DNA from: an uncultured Acidobacteriota bacterium
GTDB lineage: Bacteria > Acidobacteriota > Blastocatellia > Pyrinomonadales > Pyrinomonadaceae
Length of the DNA stretch: 8,370 nucleotides
Direction of reading: 5' to 3'
NCBI GenBank assembly: GCA_902826385.1
Contig: CADEEU010000155.1
Location: 1-8,370 of the forward strand
Shown: piece by piece, positions 5,765-8,370 of the stretch
Layout of the letters: every line of letters starts with the position of its first letter
Numbering within the stretch: the first letter of the stretch is position 1
The notes under the pieces: model-generated
The model's database searches: none
The model's input: only the letters and a program-made list of their open reading frames with translations
What the model was told of the DNA's origin: nothing
Program-made: the position numbers and the translations under genes

Positions 5765-6068
5765 GTGGTCGAATGTCTTTTTTGCAAATCCCGCGGGCCG
5801 TTTACTGACGAACATATCATTCCTGCGGCATTAGGAAACGATGACCTTATCCTTGTTGATGAGGTTTGTTCGAAATGCAATAAGCAACTTCGGAGACAAA
5901 GTCGAGCGGCCGAAGCTCGAGAAATCCCCAATCGCATTTTGGAGAGTTTTCTTGGGCCTGCAGAACCGCGATGGAATCATCCGTTCCGCCGATCTGTCGC
6001 AACCCGGAAGAGAAAAAGGTTTATGGAAGTCGACACACCCTGCGCGCTCCAAGATCGTCAGAAAATAG
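5765..6068 (+). pseudogene. HNH_5-type endonuclease, broken by a one-base frameshift
   Basis: The first frame (from GTG 5765) gives an HNH_5-type start: CLFCKSRGPFTDEHIIPAAL with C4, C7, D15, E16 and H17, then VCSKCN with C35 and C38. At this point the family continues with a 'N-x-F-G-x-x-V-E' segment, and this is found one frame over: NFGDKVERPKLEKSP and AFWRVFLGLQNRDG, running on to a stop at 6068. Dropping one base near 5882-5885 would join CNK to NFGDKVE, so a one-base insertion best explains the break. The rest of the family's length after 6068 is missing or degenerate. It is most likely a decayed nuclease, but a sequencing or assembly error cannot be excluded. It diverges from the DUF488 gene. 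Confidence 0.7.
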
Positions 6069-6447
6069 TTCTTGGATAAAGCTTCTTGAGCCGTTTTTGA
6101 ATCTCATTGACTCTGGCTTGTTTGTCGAGAATCATTGCTGCAAATTATACGACTGTATCGTCTTCGCCTCAAAACTGACAGGGAGGCGGCTTTACAAGCT
6201 CGATTTCCATCTCACCTTCGCCCCTAAACTCTCGAAGCTCGTGTAAAGAGAACGCCGATTTCCGATCATGAATATATTTCGCGTTAACCCCGCTCCATTC
6301 GGATCCTCCGAAAAACATTGACAAATAAGTAGTGCTCAAACTATTCTACCAACTCCTTTTTCGCCACGCCGGAAGGACCGTGTGCTGAAATCGGCGGACA
6401 TTCTGTTCACCACTGAGATTAGTTTCAAGCCAATTTGGGAGCACTCC
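6069..6447. other. Stretch without a convincing gene
   Basis: On the plus strand, a remnant FHLTFAPKL around 6205-6230 may be a further piece of the HNH pseudogene in a third frame. On the minus strand, a 49-codon frame (6318 to 6169) has natural-looking composition but no ribosome binding site at a workable distance and no recognised family. A 22-codon in-frame extension of the downstream nuclease (from GTG 6382) is rejected in favour of ATG 6448. Apart from the promoter at 6318-6347 I see nothing else here. Confidence 0.4.
6318..6347 (+). promoter_or_regulatory. Sigma-70-like promoter for the chimeric nuclease gene
   Basis: TTGACA (6318-6323), an 18-nt spacer, then TATTCT (6342-6347). Transcription would start near 6354, giving a leader of about 94 nt before the start codon at 6448. 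Confidence 0.55.
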
Positions 6448-7977
6448 ATGTCGATACCACGGTACTTGACCAAGTCGAGATTTAAACTTGCGTCAGAATG
6501 TCCCACCAAGCTCTTCTATACGGGCAAAAACAATGTATACGCGAATCAAAAGATCGACGATCCTTTTCTAATGGCTCTTGCCAAAGGCGGATTTCAAGTC
6601 GGCGAACTGGCCAAATGCTATTTTCCCGGGGGTATCGAAGTCAAAGCAGGACGAGGTGACTACGAAAGCGCCTTGAGTCAAACAGACGAGCTGCTTCTCT
6701 CCGAAAATGTGACAATCTTCGAGGCTGCGATTCGGTACCGTAAATTTTTTATACGCGTTGACGTTTTAGTAAAGATTGGAAATCAACTCGAGTTGATCGA
6801 AGTAAAGTCGAAATCGTACAGAGAGGGCGAGTCGCAGTTTTTCGGTAAGACCGGAAAATCGATCGATGCCACATGGAAGCCGTATCTGTACGATGTGGCT
6901 TTTCAAAAGCACGTCGTTCTGAATGCATTCCCAGACCACTCGGTGTCAGCTTACCTAATGCTTGCAGATAAAGCATCTTTTTGTCCGACCGACGGACTCA
7001 ATCAGAAGTTCAGGGTAAAGACCGGCGTTGATGATCAGAAGTACGTCGAACTGGCTGCCGAGCTCACTGCGGAAGAAATCCACCCTGATTCCTGGATACT
7101 ACGGAAAGTGCCAGTAGACAATGCCTGCGACCAGATATTTGCCGGGACCGACATGAAACTGCCCGACGCCAATCCGCATAAACACAAGTTCTTTCAGATC
7201 CTAGGTAGAAAGAACGATCGAATGCAGCACCTGACCACCATGACTCGCTTTCTGTTGATCGAGGAAGCTGGAGGCTACGCGGACTTAAAGGACTCGGCTG
7301 TCGTCGATTTTATAGTGAAGCATGAGGTTCCCGACGGCATAGGAAACTATTCTTTGGAGAACCGAGACTTTGCCAAGGCGTGTTTGAGAAATCTTAATGA
7401 ATTCTTCTCCATCTTTGAGAATGATCCCATGTGGGACGAAAACAACGGCATCAAGGAACTGGGCAGGGAATATCTAACTATCTCGCTTTATTTCCTCGTT
7501 CGCCATCTGAGACACAACTATGTAATCGGCGATCCTGAAAAGGACTTGATCCGCCGTTTCTTCTATGAGTTTTACGCTCGCTGGTACAAAGGCGACCAGG
7601 ACGATAACGACATTGAAAGGTTCAGCAACCGGCGTCAGCAGAGTAAGAACGATTTGCAGGAACGGGACATTATATTTAGGCAACTTTTCTTTGATTTCCT
7701 GACCAAAGAGAATGCCGAACTTCTCACCATCGATAAGAAACGGGCCTTTAACGAGGCGGAAAGGATTAGAATCTATCGACGGGACAATGGACTGTGCCAG
7801 CATTGTATCGCTGAAGGAAAACCAGAAAGCGAAGCACAGGTAAGCTGGACGCAGTACCAAGCGGATCATATTCTTGCCCACGCGATGGGCGGTGAAACAG
7901 CCGAAGAGAATGCCCAAGTCCTGTGCCAATATCACAACGCGAAAAAAGGTAAAAGCCCCGATATAGCAGCGAGCTAA
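6448..7977 (+). CDS. Chimeric nuclease: PD-(D/E)XK (RecB/Cas4-like) N-terminus and DUF262-type HNH C-terminus
   Basis: A 509-residue protein. The start is ATG 6448 because GGGAG (6437-6441) lies 6 nt upstream and the protein then opens with the family-like SIPRYLTKSRFKLASECPTK. Residues about 1-230 look like a RecB/Cas4-type PD-(D/E)XK nuclease: E92 in IFEAAIRY, D105 in FIRVDVLV, E118-x-K120 in LELIEVKSKS, then YDVAFQKHV. Only Cys18 of the usual iron-sulphur cluster cysteines is evident. From about residue 260 it reads like the C-terminal half of DUF262-type proteins (LGREYLTISLYFLVRHLR, RRQQSKNDLQERDIIFRQLF, KKRAFNEAERIRIYRRDNG) and ends in an HNH domain: C450-x2-C453, D473-H474, N488, C493-x2-H496-N497. 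Both nuclease centres look intact. The N-terminal DUF262 domain and the end of the RecB-like domain are absent, suggesting an internal fusion. A role in cutting foreign DNA is inferred. Confidence 0.72.
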   Translation: MSIPRYLTKSRFKLASECPTKLFYTGKNNVYANQKIDDPFLMALAKGGFQVGELAKCYFPGGIEVKAGRGDYESALSQTDELLLSENVTIFEAAIRYRKFFIRVDVLVKIGNQLELIEVKSKSYREGESQFFGKTGKSIDATWKPYLYDVAFQKHVVLNAFPDHSVSAYLMLADKASFCPTDGLNQKFRVKTGVDDQKYVELAAELTAEEIHPDSWILRKVPVDNACDQIFAGTDMKLPDANPHKHKFFQILGRKNDRMQHLTTMTRFLLIEEAGGYADLKDSAVVDFIVKHEVPDGIGNYSLENRDFAKACLRNLNEFFSIFENDPMWDENNGIKELGREYLTISLYFLVRHLRHNYVIGDPEKDLIRRFFYEFYARWYKGDQDDNDIERFSNRRQQSKNDLQERDIIFRQLFFDFLTKENAELLTIDKKRAFNEAERIRIYRRDNGLCQHCIAEGKPESEAQVSWTQYQADHILAHAMGGETAEENAQVLCQYHNAKKGKSPDIAAS

Positions 7978-8034
7978 GAGTCATCTAGCGGAAGCTTGAA
8001 AGTTGCTGCGCATTCATCTTAAATCAAATTGCAT

Positions 8035-8370
8035 ATGAAAACTGAAATAGCAAATGTTACTGATCCTGCAATTGCAATAAATGTGAATAAGACCTACCAG
8101 CTTGTGAAGAATGCGGATGACCTGTATGACTACACACGCGGGATTTGGCGGGTGAATTTAGATCATGTTCGAAACGCCCGATACGCGTTTTCCGTCGTTC
8201 AAGGTGTCATTAAGGAAGTCTATGAGATCGATAGTTGGCATTCCGCAGGATCAACCAAATATAAGACCGACCGCGACTTCCTAGGCACGGACATGAAGCC
8301 GAGATCAGAGTTCATCGGGAAAATTGCGCCGGATGAAATCCGAAATAGGTATCTCGGCAAAACATTAGAA
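8035..8370 (+). CDS. PUA-like (EVE/ASCH-like) small protein, runs off right edge
   Basis: From ATG 8035 the frame is open for 112 codons to the end of the window. Recognisable stretches are LYDYTRGIWRVNLDHVRNAR, YAFSVVQGVIKEVYEIDSWH and a closing FIGKIAPDEIRNRYLGKT. This matches a compact domain of about 110 residues common in conserved hypothetical proteins and at the ends of nucleic-acid-related proteins: W-x-hydrophobic start, a strand reading 'V..GVI.EVYEI..W', and a 'F.GK...EEIR..YLGK' end. I believe it belongs to the PUA-like fold, but this is from pattern memory. The ribosome binding site is weak, and the gene starts 57 nt after the chimeric nuclease. Because the domain is nearly complete at the edge, the stop is probably close. 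Confidence 0.6.
   Translation, partial: MKTEIANVTDPAIAINVNKTYQLVKNADDLYDYTRGIWRVNLDHVRNARYAFSVVQGVIKEVYEIDSWHSAGSTKYKTDRDFLGTDMKPRSEFIGKIAPDEIRNRYLGKTLE

Noticed and set aside
6382..6447. GTG start giving 22 extra residues on the chimeric nuclease.
   Set aside because: ATG 6448 has GGGAG at the right distance and begins the conserved part of the protein.
1..8370. CRISPR array, tRNA or rRNA genes, insertion sequence ends.
   Set aside because: I saw no spaced direct repeats, no cloverleaf-like segments, no rRNA-like stretches, no transposase and no paired terminal repeats in the window.

Overview
The window reads as part of a bacterial defence island from a mesophilic bacterium of roughly balanced base composition. 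No rRNA, tRNA or housekeeping gene is present to fix the taxonomy. The overall look (DUF6088, DUF488 with its partner gene, many GAT/CG-rich codons) would fit an Acidobacteriota- or similar Gram-negative-type genome, but that is only a guess.

Left edge (1-239, minus strand): the N-terminal part of a DUF6088/AbiEi-like antitoxin, running off the window. Between it and the next gene (240-457) is a divergent regulatory region with two dyads that could be operators.

Centre (458-4276, plus strand): a compact four-gene operon that I read as a Pycsar-like cyclic-nucleotide defence system with extra parts. The genes are (1) a LexA-like S24 repressor with an apparently intact Ala-Gly cleavage site and Ser/Lys dyad; (2) a soluble class III nucleotide cyclase with two cyclase domains, in which domain 1 has lost both metal-binding aspartates and domain 2 has lost the Asn/Arg transition-state motif; (3) an E2 ubiquitin-conjugating-like protein with a C-terminal SEC-C zinc motif; (4) an effector with an N-terminal cyclic-nucleotide-binding domain and a C-terminal TIR-like (PF10137-type) NADase domain. 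Genes 2/3 overlap by 47 nt and 3/4 by 4 nt, so they are probably translationally coupled. The inferred logic is: the repressor holds the operon low and could release it by self-cleavage on DNA damage; the cyclase makes a cyclic mononucleotide on infection; the effector binds it and degrades NAD+; the E2-like protein may modify or prime a partner, by analogy with E2-containing CBASS. The cyclase/effector pairing is established for Pycsar. The tandem cyclase with complementary loss, the E2-SEC-C gene and the LexA-type switch are the unusual parts.

Right of centre (4369-5647): an uncharacterised protein with a Cys/His motif, converging with and overlapping a DUF488 gene on the minus strand. The DUF488 gene has a near-consensus sigma-70 promoter. 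Next (5765-6068) is an HNH_5-type endonuclease broken by a one-base frameshift, followed by about 380 nt with no convincing gene but with a good promoter.

Right end: an intact large nuclease (6448-7977) that appears to be a chimera, with an N-terminal PD-(D/E)XK (RecB/Cas4-like) half and a C-terminal half resembling the end of DUF262-type proteins, finishing in an HNH domain. A PUA-like small protein (8035 onward) runs off the right edge.
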